The translations under genes and the position numbers were made by a program. The notes beneath the pieces are model-generated. The model made no database searches and was not told where the DNA came from. It saw nothing but the letters and a program-made list of their open reading frames with translations. From the NCBI RefSeq assembly GCF_030052815.1, contig NC_079498.1, forward strand, positions 72,526,992-72,590,991: 64,000 nt of DNA. The letters are read 5' to 3'. Positions 11,779-22,812 of this stretch are shown piece by piece. How positions within the stretch are numbered: position 1 is the stretch's first letter; every line of letters begins with the position of its first letter. Source of the stretch: Hevea brasiliensis (Eukaryota > Streptophyta > Magnoliopsida > Malpighiales > Euphorbiaceae).

Positions 11779-12107
11779 TGTTTGTTATGTGGCATGAGAC
11801 TCACCACTCCATCTTATTTATATCTCATATAAATACCTTGGGAACAAACATGATTACAATATTTCTGGATAATTCATGTCCTTTGTGAAGCATCCTCGAT
11901 TGTGAACCAATTTATGATATTTTGTGCTATTTCTATCATCACTCATATTCTTAACAACTTAATAATAGAATTTCTAATAAAATATCAATGGACCTTTTCT
12001 ATTACACATAAATATATTATGTAAATGGAAAAGTGAAATTGCCTTTTATTGATAAAATATGTACTGGATACATACAAAATGATATGCTCTAGGGCATATT
12101 ACTAACA
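11779..12107 (-). repeat. copia-G LTR, first ~330 bp
   Basis: It matches the start of the copia A/C/D LTR on the minus strand, from TGTTAGTAATATGCCC at 12107 to the TTTGTTATGTGGCATGAG segment at 11779, where gypsy-B interrupts it. It is more diverged than the C and D LTRs: the antisense open frame found there is broken here. The right end lies against the leader of gypsy-H, so G was inserted there. Confidence 0.87.
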
Positions 12108-12242
12108 CAGACTCCATCAATCCTATAAAATAGGCAAAGAACATATCTGCATTAGTGTCACCTCGACTCCTAAATAAAGGCCCATGCATGTTATACAAAC
12201 TATATCTTTCTATCTATCTAGGTCTAGGACCGCCTAAACCTT

Positions 12243-12255
12243 TGCTCTGATACCA
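12243..12255 (-). promoter_or_regulatory. Primer-binding site of gypsy-H
   Basis: The minus strand reads TGGTATCAGAGCA, five bases inside the LTR end (TGTGACTCCCC on the plus strand). Confidence 0.88.
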
Positions 12256-12260
12256 CTAAA

Positions 12261-15200
12261 TGTGACTCCCCTTACCTGTCTACAGTGTAGCCAAGCAAGG
12301 TATGTCACATTTGGTGCCGGAGCACCCTATCTTGTCTTTTCATGTACATTATTAATTTAATGTCCATTTATTTATATTATGCCATGTGTAAAATTTTTTT
12401 TTATCACAATTCATTTTCATGAAGATCCGGATGGAGTCTCCTATGTTTTTATTAGTGTATGGCGAGTTCCACTATTTACTTGTTAAAAACAATTTATATC
12501 CATTTCATTGCTTATATCAATTCACCATACATTATATCATATCATAACTCATATAATTTTCAAAAAAATAAATTTCACTTCATTCATATAAAATTTAAGT
12601 ACAATAATTTATAAATTATTTACAGTCACAAAATGATTTACATCATTTACTTATATACAATAACAAAAATACAAAATCTAAATATACACAAGTCCTACCA
12701 AAGTGGACTGTTAAGGTGATAACCTACACTGTAGCAAATCTAGTCAAAATCCTGTCTAGGCACTACTGCAGCTGCTGCTGCTAGTGTTGGTTTCCCATAC
12801 CTATGCGTGGTAAGAACCAACGCGCTAAGCATATTGCTTAGTGGTGCATAAATTGAAATAAAAATAACTAAATAATTAACATAATTATTCCACGTATAAC
12901 CTTATAAAGAAATATAGAATTTCATGAATTTAAAATCATTTACATGTTTATAGGACTTTGGAAGCAATTAAGTTAATCAGCATCTTTTTTGTTTATTTAT
13001 TCCATGTTCAGTCTTATCACTCATACCTGTGATCTCTTCGTGTACTTATTTAAATTTAAGGTTTATTGCCCTTATCTGTGCCCAAGTAACCTATAACAAA
13101 CTATAAAGAATGGATACACGGGAGTATAATAATTAAACATTCGTATGTCTAACATGTATACATCTGCCATGTCAGACACAAGGTCAGCGAGCAGGCATGA
13201 AGCCAAAAATAAAATCAGGCACAATGGCCAACGGGCAGGCATAAAGCCTGAAGAACAACCATATCAGACATATGTTGTCTATCAAAGATCATTCCTGTAG
13301 GCAGTACTGTAATCTGTAATCCCTAATTGGTATACCAATTGATCCATGCTATATATATAACTTTAGGTATACTTTGGGCAAATTAGTATTATTAAGTACT
13401 TATAGTTTCATTATTTCATGTTATGTACTAATTGTGTTTCATAACATTTTCATGTCACTTGTAATGGGAAACATAAGTCCCACATATATATTCATATCAT
13501 TTTTATGTTTAATAAGTCATTTTGATTAATTTCATATCATATGCTAAGTTAGTTTATAAACCTTTCTCAAGGTCTAGATTTGGTATCTTTACTTCACCTA
13601 GCAAATTGTTCAAGATGTGGCTACTGTTTGGCCACACTCCATTCATAGAAGATGTTCCTTTATGTCTTGTATTTGTTTTCCATTTTAATTTATGTCATTT
13701 GGAGTTTTAGAACTCAAGTTATGGTCAAATAACCAAAACTGGTTCATTAACTCACTCTAGTTCCAGAACCAAGCAGATTCTAGAGTTAATATTTTCCTAA
13801 TTATTTAGACATGTTACAGGAACTTTTAGGCCAAATGTTCTTCATAGGAATTATTACCCTATGTCTTAGGATCACTCAAATTTAATAATTTCAATTTTTC
13901 ATATTTTTTAGAATTAATTATAGTAATTTAACTAGCCTAGACTCATGCACACTGTGCCTTCAGGATTCCAGGTTCAGGTCAGTGGCTTTGTCTCCCATTT
14001 TAGGATTCTTACACTCAAAATCTGAGGAAGGTTCCTCAATAAAAGTTGGAACCCTGGTTCTTAGGGTTCCATAATTGTTTTGCTCATCCCAATTGGAGTT
14101 TTCTATTAAAAGTTTTGATATAAAAACTCTCTGTGGTCAAGTGGTTATTTGGTTCAATTTTAGGTTTTGGCATGCTGACTTGTCTTAGCACTTTGACCAA
14201 GTTCCATTAGGTTTTGGGTTTTGGTTAAAACACAAAAATTGTAGTTCTATGTCTTATAAAACTTTTGGATTTTGTTTCACTACATTAATAGTTTTGTGGA
14301 CCAAGTTATGATATTTTAACCAAAACTAGTCGTATAGGTTCAAGTCCAGAATTTCTGGGCAGTTTTGGTTCTGGTCAGAATTATTGACCTAATGTTTTCT
14401 AGCAATTTGGTTCGATTAGGGTCAGAACTGGGTTTTGTTATCTACATGAAAAATTTACTCCTATGTTTAACCTTTCCAATGGTTTAAAAATCAGGTCATT
14501 CTGACCTTTCTAGAGTAAGTTATGGCCATTTGAACATTTGCTGTTCATTTGGTCATTTTTTTCCCAGGTCTAGAATAGCATTACCTGGATTCAAGCAAAT
14601 TTTAGGCCATGTTAAGGTCAGCTTTTGGGTATGGTCTCTTCATGAAAAATGTGGCGACTTGTCCTAGGTTTTATCTCCAATTCACCTCACACCAATTGGA
14701 GCAACAAAACTCTACTTATGGCTCAAAAACTACACTAGACTCATAGGTCCTAAAACCTACATGAAAATGTAACACTCGCAAATTTAATTCCTTCTGACTC
14801 CCAAACTTCAATTGGCATTCATGGAACTTCTAATGGTCAAGAAAAAGCCTCAATAACATCAATTTCAAGCCACAACACAAAATTTCCAAGTGAGGTCAAA
14901 AACCCTAACTTCCAATTTTTAATTTGTGCATAACACCTGTATACTGACATGCTACTCAAATCTTCTTGTTAATCAATATTAGTGAACATAATTATAGTCA
15001 TCAATTCATTAATTTCCCATCACTACCATGGCTGCCAAAAATTCATCCCTTCATGTACTCATTATTTTCTCAAATTCTCATGCAATAACAATTTATTACA
15101 ACTCAATTTCAATGATTTAAGAAGAAAGAAAGTAAAGATAGGCACTAACCTCAATTAGGACCAACTTGTACTTATTTAAAACTTTAATTTTTCTTCAAAT

Positions 15201-16032
15201 TTTTGTTGCCTAAAGCTTCATCAAGGTGTAGGGATAATTTTTAATGAAGACACTTAGGAGTTTAAAGGTGTAGAGCATGGGAAAATTAAGCTTTTAAAAG
15301 CTTTAAAAAAAATGGTGGAAGATGAGCTATGAGGTTCGGCCAACTTGGTCCAAAGGAAGAAGATGATCATTTCTTAGTCAATTTTATCTCTTGCTATGTA
15401 TTTATCTCCATGTAATTGAATTAAGGTTTTAATTATGTCATTATTACATCATACTTAGTCATGCTTAAGTCATTATATAGTAATGCTTACATCAAAATTC
15501 AATTCTATTTTCCTTTTCCTTCTTTTCTCTTTTCCATTACATAATTCATGATCATAATTTATTTTATGTGTTTTAATCTCTCTCATTTTAATTGACATTT
15601 AGGTCAAAATTTAACACTGATGGTGAAATGACCAAAGTGCCCTTTATTGCGTTTATCGAGTTATAACGATCTATACCGATTGGCTAAATTTTTTTTGAAT
15701 TTTCTTTGACATTTTTATTGTCATTTAGACCTCATAAAGTCTTCAATTAATTCCCAATATTTATCTTACATGGTTTCCCCGTGAGCCTGGGATTGGCAAC
15801 TGTCTTCACAATCACTTCCCATTAGGGTCACTTATCGCTGTGACTTTTGGTTCCCTTAACCTATCTGCACTTCATTTATTTTATTTTTTCTTAATTTTTC
15901 ATAGTCTTAATTCGGTCAATTTTTATCTCCTCACCCTATTTTAAGTGTAGTTCTAGACATCCTAGCTGTCCGAACAGACGTTAGTCGTCAGAACAGTAAA
16001 ATGTATGGACTACCTAAAGTGAGGGCGTTACA
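12261..16032 (-). repeat. 5' LTR of gypsy-H
   Basis: A 3772-bp LTR that opens TGTAACGCCC on the minus strand at 16032 and closes GGGGAGTCACA at 12261. The inner end shares the GGCTACACTGTA block with solo LTR N, so H and N are one subfamily. Contains the conserved hairpin at 12825-12841 and several copies of the AAGTTATGGYCAAW motif (13714, 14302, 14516). Confidence 0.88.
12825..12841 (-). other. Conserved LTR hairpin (gypsy-H)
   Basis: CTAAGC, loop ATATT, GCTTAG, then TGGTGCATAA. Compared with gypsy-B the stem pairs have changed on both sides (GAGT/ACTC to AAGC/GCTT). Confidence 0.75.
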
Positions 16033-17180
16033 TTACCCGGGCGGTAACTCTTGTCTATCTATGCCTTTGTTACATGAATCCTTAGTACCTTAGTAGTATT
16101 ATGGGAAAATAGTACTTACCATTAGATCTAATTCTATTAGGATTGTATGAATTGCATGTCTAGGAAATATTGTCTAAGGAGGTGGTACTTAAGTGAAATC
16201 AATATGACTTTACCATCTTTTCTGGGCATTACTTGGTGCACTTGATGTAGTTCTGGTAGATGAATTTTTACCTCATTGCACTTGATCCAACCATAGTTTT
16301 TGGCAACTCCACTGGGTATGATGGATAGTTACTCTAATGTGTTTCCACTAATATAACATTATTCCTTTGTTAAACTTCTTTGCATTGCACTACACTATCA
16401 CATAGATTACACTTACCCTTCTAACCCAGCTAGAACTAGCTAAGGAGGCTATAGTTCCATTTGAGGTATGGCAAATTGGCAAATGCTAGCACCGTATTCT
16501 TATACCTTCAGGTATATAAAAGAACCATAGCTCCGACTATTGTGCGTAATGAACAAGCTCTCACATGGGTAACCCTTTCTCCTACCCAATGAAGCCCATG
16601 AGCCCTAGATTTCAACCTAGGTATCCTGTAGCTTTGTTGTGTCAAATTTATGCCCTTTTTGTCCAAACTATAAGTCTTAATGATAGTTGAAATGAACTCA
16701 GGCATATGCATAAACCTAATGTATGTATAGGCCAAGGTCCATTTCAAGGACCCATGTTAGGGGGATGCCTACTTATGGTTAAACATTAAGGATATAAACC
16801 CATTGTTTATAAAGGAAGGACCGTCCTAGACCATCCCTATTGGTGTATCTAGTGTACTAAAGCTTAGGATAGATTTTTTACCCCTACCCTACACATGAGA
16901 GTTGGAGTAATAAGGGAGCGAAGATTTAATTATAGTGAAGGTTTTGGTTTTGTTTTTTACCTCTCAATTTCCTTTAGATTGTGTTTTTGGTTCTAATTTT
17001 GGTTCTATTTATGTGCTTTAGTTTTAGTTATGTATCAGGAATAGGTAAAGGTAAAAACAAAATGGTCCATTTCTACATTACATTCATGCACACAGCATGT
17101 TTAGGATAGCCCTTACCCTATTTTTTGTAGCAAACATAGCACCTAGTTTAAATATGGACCTAGCAAACATGTACACAGCA
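16033..17180. other. Unassigned stretch between two gypsy LTR ends
   Basis: About 1.15 kb that I cannot match to any LTR, leader or coding domain elsewhere in the window. The longest open frame (16508-16747, minus, 79 codons) resembles nothing I know. There are short local repeats near the right end: ACACAGCATG, TAGCAAACAT and TAGTTTAAATAT each occur twice within 17090-17210. It may be old host DNA or an internal part of an unseen element. Confidence 0.6.
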
Positions 17181-17289
17181 TGACTCCTCACTCTAGTTTA
17201 AATATAGTTTCAGACATTTTGGCTATCCAGACAGACATTAGTCATTGGAACAGTAGATTGTATGGATTATCTAAAGTAACCGCATTACA
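17181..17289 (-). repeat. Gypsy LTR terminal fragment K
   Basis: These 109 bp align with the terminal 109 bp of LTR H (15924-16032), sharing the CCAGACAGACATTAGTC-like block and ending GCATTACA at 17289. The rest of this LTR is not adjacent. The right end meets copia-J integrase, so K was inserted into J. Confidence 0.8.
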
Positions 17290-18346
17290 CATACATAGTG
17301 ATGTATGTGGGCCATTTAAAGAAATGGCTAGAGGTGGATATTACTACTTCATTACCTTCACTGATGATAAATCTTAGTGTGGATATTTGTATTTAATGAA
17401 ATACAAGTCTGAATCCTTTGAAAAGTTGAAAGAGTTTAAGGCTAAAGTAGAAAATCAAGCAGGAAAGAGTATTACAACCCTTCGATCTGATTGAGGTGGT
17501 GAGTACTTGAGCACTGAATTTAATGAGTTCCATCGGGAACATGGCATTATTTCTTAGTTGACCCCTCCTGGAACAGCACAGTTGAATGGTGTATCGGAAA
17601 GGAGAAACCATACTTTGTTGGACATGATACGTAGCATGATGAGCTTCACTAATTTGCCTATTTCCTTATAGGGATATGCATTATAAACTGTACTGTATAT
17701 TCTTAACAAACTTCCAACTAAATCAATTTTTTTCCACACCATATGAGATATGGCATGGAAGACAACCATCCCTTAAACATGTTAAGGTATGGGGCTATCT
17801 AGCTTTTATCAAAAAGCTAAAAAGTGATAAATTGGAGACAAGGTCCAAAAAAGGTAGGTTTGTTGGCTATCCAAAAGATAGTTTTGGATATTATTTCTAT
17901 CTTCCACAATCACAAAGAGTTGTGATAAGTAGAGATATAATTTTCTTGGAAAAAGAGTTTCTTCAATAAGGTGGCAAAAGAAGGAAAATAGAAACAGAAT
18001 TAGAGAATTCCACTGATGACCAACAATCTGCACCTATGGATATTGATCCAGTGGGAGAGCATATGCCTATAGATAATATATCCACAACACCGGTTCTTCG
18101 CAAATCTAATAGAATATCTCATCCATAAGAGAGATATGGATTTCTTCATGAGAATGAATAATAGTTGTTTATTCATGAAAAAGTTGATCATGGAGATGAT
18201 CCTACTAGTTATAAAGAAGCTATATCAGATATAGATTATCCAAAATGGCTAAAGCCATGAAATTTGAAATGGATTCCACACATAAGAACCAAGTCTAGGA
18301 TCTTGTAGACCCACTTGAGGGTGTTGTACCCATAGGATGTAAATGG
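17290..18346 (+). pseudogene. copia-J integrase and start of RT region
   Basis: It opens at HSDVCGPFKEMARGG with the first Asp of the DDE integrase core. The second Asp (LRSD, then a stop at 17492-17494 in place of Arg) and the Glu (NGVSERRNHT) follow. Further stops include TAG at 17375-17377 and one before LTPPG. The C-terminal KTRSKKGRFVGY-type segment and the linker (to 18346) are recognisable. It breaks off inside the conserved GCKW block before RT, exactly where element C is inserted after AATGG. Confidence 0.88.
18342..18346. other. Left target-site duplication of element C
   Basis: AATGG, directly before TGTTAG. Identical to 28323-28327. Confidence 0.93.
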
Positions 18347-20456
18347 TGTTAGTAGTATGCCCTAGAGCATATCATTTAGTATGTATCTTATACATATTTT
18401 TATTAATAAAAAACATTTCCAATTTTCCATTTAGATAATATATTTATGTGTAATAGAAAAGGTCCATTGATTTTTTGTTAGAAATATTATTCTTAAGTTG
18501 TTAAGAATATGAGTGACAATATTTTTGGCACAAAGTATCATAAATAGGTTCACAATCGAGGATACTTCATAATAAGGACATGACTTATCCAGAAAGATTG
18601 TATTCATGTTTGTTTCCAAGTTATATATATGAGATATAAATAAGATGGAATGGTGAGTCTCATGCCATATAACAAACATGATAGGCACTTATAAATGATA
18701 AGTAGGCCGAACTAGTGACACTTATGACAAGCACATGGAGTTTACTCTTGTCAATGTTTTGTCATAAATCATATCAGTGCATATAATCTTTAGACCTGAG
18801 ATAACACAGTTATCTTGTATATAGGTAGTTTGAGTTTGATACTGCTTTCATACTTGTACTATGTATGGGTATATGGGCATCTGTTGGCTCCTACTAGTTA
18901 TATATGGAGGTAGGTGTTGATCAAGATGGAATCTGTTCCTCTAAGTAAATAGAGATAAAATCCTATGTTCATTTAATTATTCTTGATGTTTCAAGTTCTG
19001 CCAGACAGATAGATTTATTCAGAAAAGAGTTTCTGATGAGAAAATCTTTTTAATCAAGAACTGGAATTAAAAGAGAACATAATATTCATAGCAAATGGAG
19101 TTTGACATAAACCATGACTCCAGCTTGAGTTGGGATTTTATAATAGAGAGATTCTAGTACATGGTAACATATGATTATAGGTTCATTTAAGGTAAACCTT
19201 ATTACTAATTGGGTGGCCATGGCATGCTATGCTAGGTGTTAACCATGGTCGATGAGGTTCATAAAATGATTTAGAGAAATCATTTATGGTAAGAAAGAGT
19301 TCTGATTATATTAAGAGTTGATATCATGTCTCATTGCCAATTAGTGATGAGCTTAGTAAGTCACACACGTACACAAGTTATCACCTATTTAAATATGATT
19401 TAATTAATTAATTAAAGAGTTTAATTGATTAATTAAATAGGTTTGGTTTGCAATTAAATTACAAAGTCCCTAGCATGACTTGAAACCAAATCTATATTAT
19501 TAGATGTGTAGTATAGATTAAATTTATATTTAAATTGTTTAAATATGAATTTAATTAATGAAAAATTAATTAATAGAGATTCATTAATTAATTTATATTT
19601 GATATAAATTAATTAGAAGAAGAAGAAAAATAATTATTTTGGGTTAAGAACTCAAAATTAAGACACAGTGGCATTTTGGTCATTTCACAGTGTGACACGT
19701 GGCACCATGAGATGGTGACACATGGGATTACACATAAGCTTGCCAAATGTTTTTTTAATCATGTAAGATGATTAAAATCAAGATTTAATATAGGTTTGAC
19801 ACTTGGCATAATGTGATTGGGTCACTTAAACCTATAGCTAATCAAAGGGTGACATGTGGCAAGGGTTTAATGTGTTAACCTAGCTATTTAAGTGTGGTTA
19901 TGAAAAGAAAAAATAACCAGCAACCAGTCTTCTCCTTTGCCACGCCACTTTGAGGCTTTTTATCTATTCTTCTTCATCTCTCATCAATTCAAAGAGATTA
20001 GCCATCAATCTCTTGAATTAAGAACACTAGAAATTGTTTCTAGTGTCCTGTTTACATCTCTAATCTCTTAAAAGGCAGAACTTGAATTTCCAATTAATAG
20101 AAAAAGCTTTAGAAGCTGTTCAAGGGCTGCCATAGGTGTTCTTGGTGTGGACAAGCTAGAGGGACAACATCTGGTGTCCTGAAGACGAATCTCAAAGGCG
20201 CAGACACACTGCAGTGCATCAAGAGGTTAGTGTAATCGTTCTTGATTTAATCTAGGGTTCTAAAATTAATCTGATTAATTTTAAAATCTTAAATGGAAAA
20301 TACAGATCCAAAAACATATTAAAAGAGTTTTAATATGTTGTTTATCATTGAAATCAAATAGATAAAAATAAATTTTGCATGATGCATGTGACCCTAGGTG
20401 AAAATTTTTTGAATTCAATGGTATAAACTTGTGTTTTTCACGCTTCCGTTCCTTCA
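18347..20456 (+). repeat. 5' LTR of element C
   Basis: Starts TGTTAGTAGTATGCCC and ends CCGTTCCTTCA. It is closely similar to 26211-28322 along its whole length. Contains an antisense 85-codon open frame at 18431-18688. Confidence 0.95.
19884..19892 (+). promoter_or_regulatory. Candidate TATA box in copia LTR
   Basis: CTATTTAAG lies about 570 bp before the LTR end in a GTTAACCTAG context and is kept in the LTRs of A, C and D (for example 52507-52515). Position and sequence suit a Pol II core promoter of the U3 region. The start site was not determined. Confidence 0.45.
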
Positions 20457-20458
20457 AT

Positions 20459-20471
20459 TGGTATCAGAGCC
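20459..20471 (+). promoter_or_regulatory. Primer-binding site of element C
   Basis: TGGTATCAGAGCC two bases after the LTR end. Initiator-Met tRNA type. Confidence 0.95.
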
Positions 20472-20722
20472 ACTATATTTGCCATTTAGATTGTCGATTA
20501 TATGATTTAATTGTGTGTTTAATCATGAGATCAATAGATCATTGCTGGTTGCAAAGCAAGGTGGCGGCATATTTAAAAAAAAAATACCATCAATGGTGCG
20601 CATGGTTTGGCTACCATGGGTGGTTCAAGGATTGGCTTTTAATTCTGCAATTGTTGTATGATCTAAGGCCTATTCTTTGACTAATTAAAGTGTTTAATTA
20701 GTAATTTTAATTACACAATTAA

Positions 20723-21067
20723 ATTATGATTCAAATCAGAATTTTAAAAATTGTTTGAATGTGATTCAAATCTGAATTTTAAAAGTTGTTCGAATGTAAT
20801 TCAAATCTAAATTTTTAAATTTGTTTGAATTATATTTAAATCTGATTTTTTAAAATTGATTGAATAAAATTCAGATCTAATTTTTTAAAAAATGTTTGAA
20901 TGTGATTCAAATCTGATTTTTTAAAAAATGTTTGAATGTGATTCAAATCTGAATTTTTAAAGTTGTTTGAATGTGATTCAAATCTGAATTTTTAAATTTG
21001 TTTGAATGAGATTCAAATCTGGATTTTTAAATTTATTTGAAACATATTCAAATCTGGATTTTTAAAT
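20723..21067 (+). repeat. Hairpin-forming tandem repeats in element C leader
   Basis: About ten units of about 35 bp, typically TTTGAATGTGATTCAAATC then GAATTTTTAAAGTTG. Each unit can fold on ATTTGAAT/ATTCAAAT. Flanked by a GAATAT...ATATTC palindrome at 21066-21085. Confidence 0.88.
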
Positions 21068-21830
21068 TGAATATGAGATATTCAATTTAATTTAAGTATA
21101 TATGTTTTATTTAATTGTTAAATAATGATATGTATGATGGATGATCATGGACTATAAAAGACCAATGTGATTGGATTTATTTCTTTTATGTTTCTTTGGG
21201 ATTGTAAATTAATTAATTTATTTTAATTTATTTTGGGCATGTATTATTAAGTTTGTAATAATTTTTGGGTTGTAATTTCATTTATTTAAGTTCTTGTAAA
21301 TTCACCTTGGTATGGCAAGGATTACCATGTAATATTGGATTGCAAGAAGTTCAAGGAGGTCAAGAGCATTGGTGGGACCAGTGGGAGGAATTCAAGATCA
21401 AGTGTTGATTACGTACTCCTTCAGCAACTCTTGTAAAATGAATGAATGAAATGCACCTAGGAATGCCCTGATTCAATTCTTGGTGGCTCAGAATTAAATC
21501 CCTTAGAAAGTCCATGATCATACCATATTTACTGCTTATCCATGAATGCATGAGATGTATGGGAATTTATGCAATTATATGATATATGCATGCTAAATGG
21601 ATAATGTGCAAAGTGAGACCTTAATAGTAATTAGAATGACCATAAAATCTTCCAAACAAATGATTAAGTTGGAAATGCTATAACTAAAGTAATTATAACA
21701 TAGGCCCTCCATTGGGGAAATTATTTTAAGAAATTTTAAATCGTTCCATGAGATGCAATTAATTTAAGAGATTTTCTTAAGAATAATTGTTAAGCATGAG
21801 ATGTTGTAAATATGTAAATGGTTTGGTGGG

Positions 21831-22045
21831 CAATATTGGATGTACCTGAGGACATTAAAATTATTTGCATAATTACTGGCTCAATGGGATCAACTTAACT
21901 AATGCAAGATAAGTCAATAATGAATGTACCTAAGATTTTGAGCATTAGGGGCTAGGTAAAGGATTGACCCTCACATGAGATGTGATGGGCAAGGAGTTGC
22001 TCACTTATAGTTTATTGTAATTTCAATAATGGATGTACCTGAGGA
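21831..22045 (+). repeat. Triple leader motif (element C)
   Basis: Three copies of a block of about 22 bp containing AATAATGGATGTACCTGAGG: 21831-21852, 21914-21935 (two substitutions) and 22024-22045. Spacings are 84 and 109 bp, the same as in element D. Confidence 0.85.
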
Positions 22046-22245
22046 TGATCAATAGAATTATAAGAATTCAATCACCCACTAGAAATCCATCCAACTAGGA
22101 TTTCCGTTTTCTACTTTGGAAGTGTAGGATTCGCTAAGTTAGTGGGAGGACCAATTTGATTAAAAGACCATAATTATTTTGGTTAATTACATGATATATT
22201 TACTAATTAATTTGGTTATTTTCTGTAGTTAATTTTCTGATAAAA

Positions 22246-22812
22246 ATGAGCACAAAACAACCACCACCATCCAATATCCTTGCAAGCATACTTGATCACA
22301 ATAGGTTAACAGGACCTAATCTGTCTGATTGGCTAAGAAATTTGAAACTTGTCCTGAACGTTAAACATATAGGATATGTTCTAGATTCAAATGTTCCTGG
22401 TCCCTTACCTCCAGAGGCCACACAAGAGGAACATGAAACTTTGGATAAGTGGAAGGAGCATGATATGAGAGCTAAGTGTTACATGCTTGCTTCCATGAGT
22501 AATGAGTTACAGAAGCAACATGAGAACATGCAGAGTGCGAGTGAGATCCTCTTTCACCGACAAGAGTTGTATGGTGAGCACAGTAGGAACGCTAGGTATG
22601 AGATATCTAGACAGCTATTCCGTATGAGGATGTCTGAGGGACAGAACATTGGGGATCATGTCCACAAGATGATTCGGCTGATTGAGCAGTTGGAACATCT
22701 TGACTTTAACATGGATTTCCAACTACAGACGGATTTGATCCTTCAGTCCCTTCCTGAGTCTTTTGGGAATTTTGTGACAAATTTCCATATGAATAAACAC
22801 GAATGCACCTAA
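22246..22812 (+). pseudogene. Element C gag, capsid part
   Basis: 188 codons from ATG 22246 (MSTKQPPPSN). This start is shared with A, D and F and is the first ATG after the leader. The protein has the UBN2-type copia gag pattern (WLRNLKLVLN, LPPEATQEEHETLDKWKEHD, LLFHRQELYGEHSRNARYEI-like, LPESFGNFVTNFH). It ends at TAA 22810-22812, where D has Leu. The frame resumes without shift at 22813, so this is a single nonsense mutation. Role in the family: capsid of the cytoplasmic virus-like particle. Confidence 0.9.

Larger units (their letters stand above)
12108..16032 (-). mobile_element. Ty3/gypsy element H, LTR plus leader start
   Basis: The minus strand shows an LTR (12261-16032), a five-base spacer, a primer site (12243-12255) and about 135 bp of leader (12108-12242) before copia-G cuts it. 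No gag or pol of H is in the window. The presence of a primer site shows that this is the 5' LTR of an element and not a solo LTR. Confidence 0.86.
20472..22245 (+). other. Leader of element C
   Basis: 1.77 kb between primer site and gag with no convincing sense frame. It includes the palindromic array (20723-21067) and three copies of the GGATGTACCTGAG motif (21831, 21914 and 22024). An antisense frame of 63-83 codons around 21360-21551 is shared with A, D and F. Confidence 0.85.
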
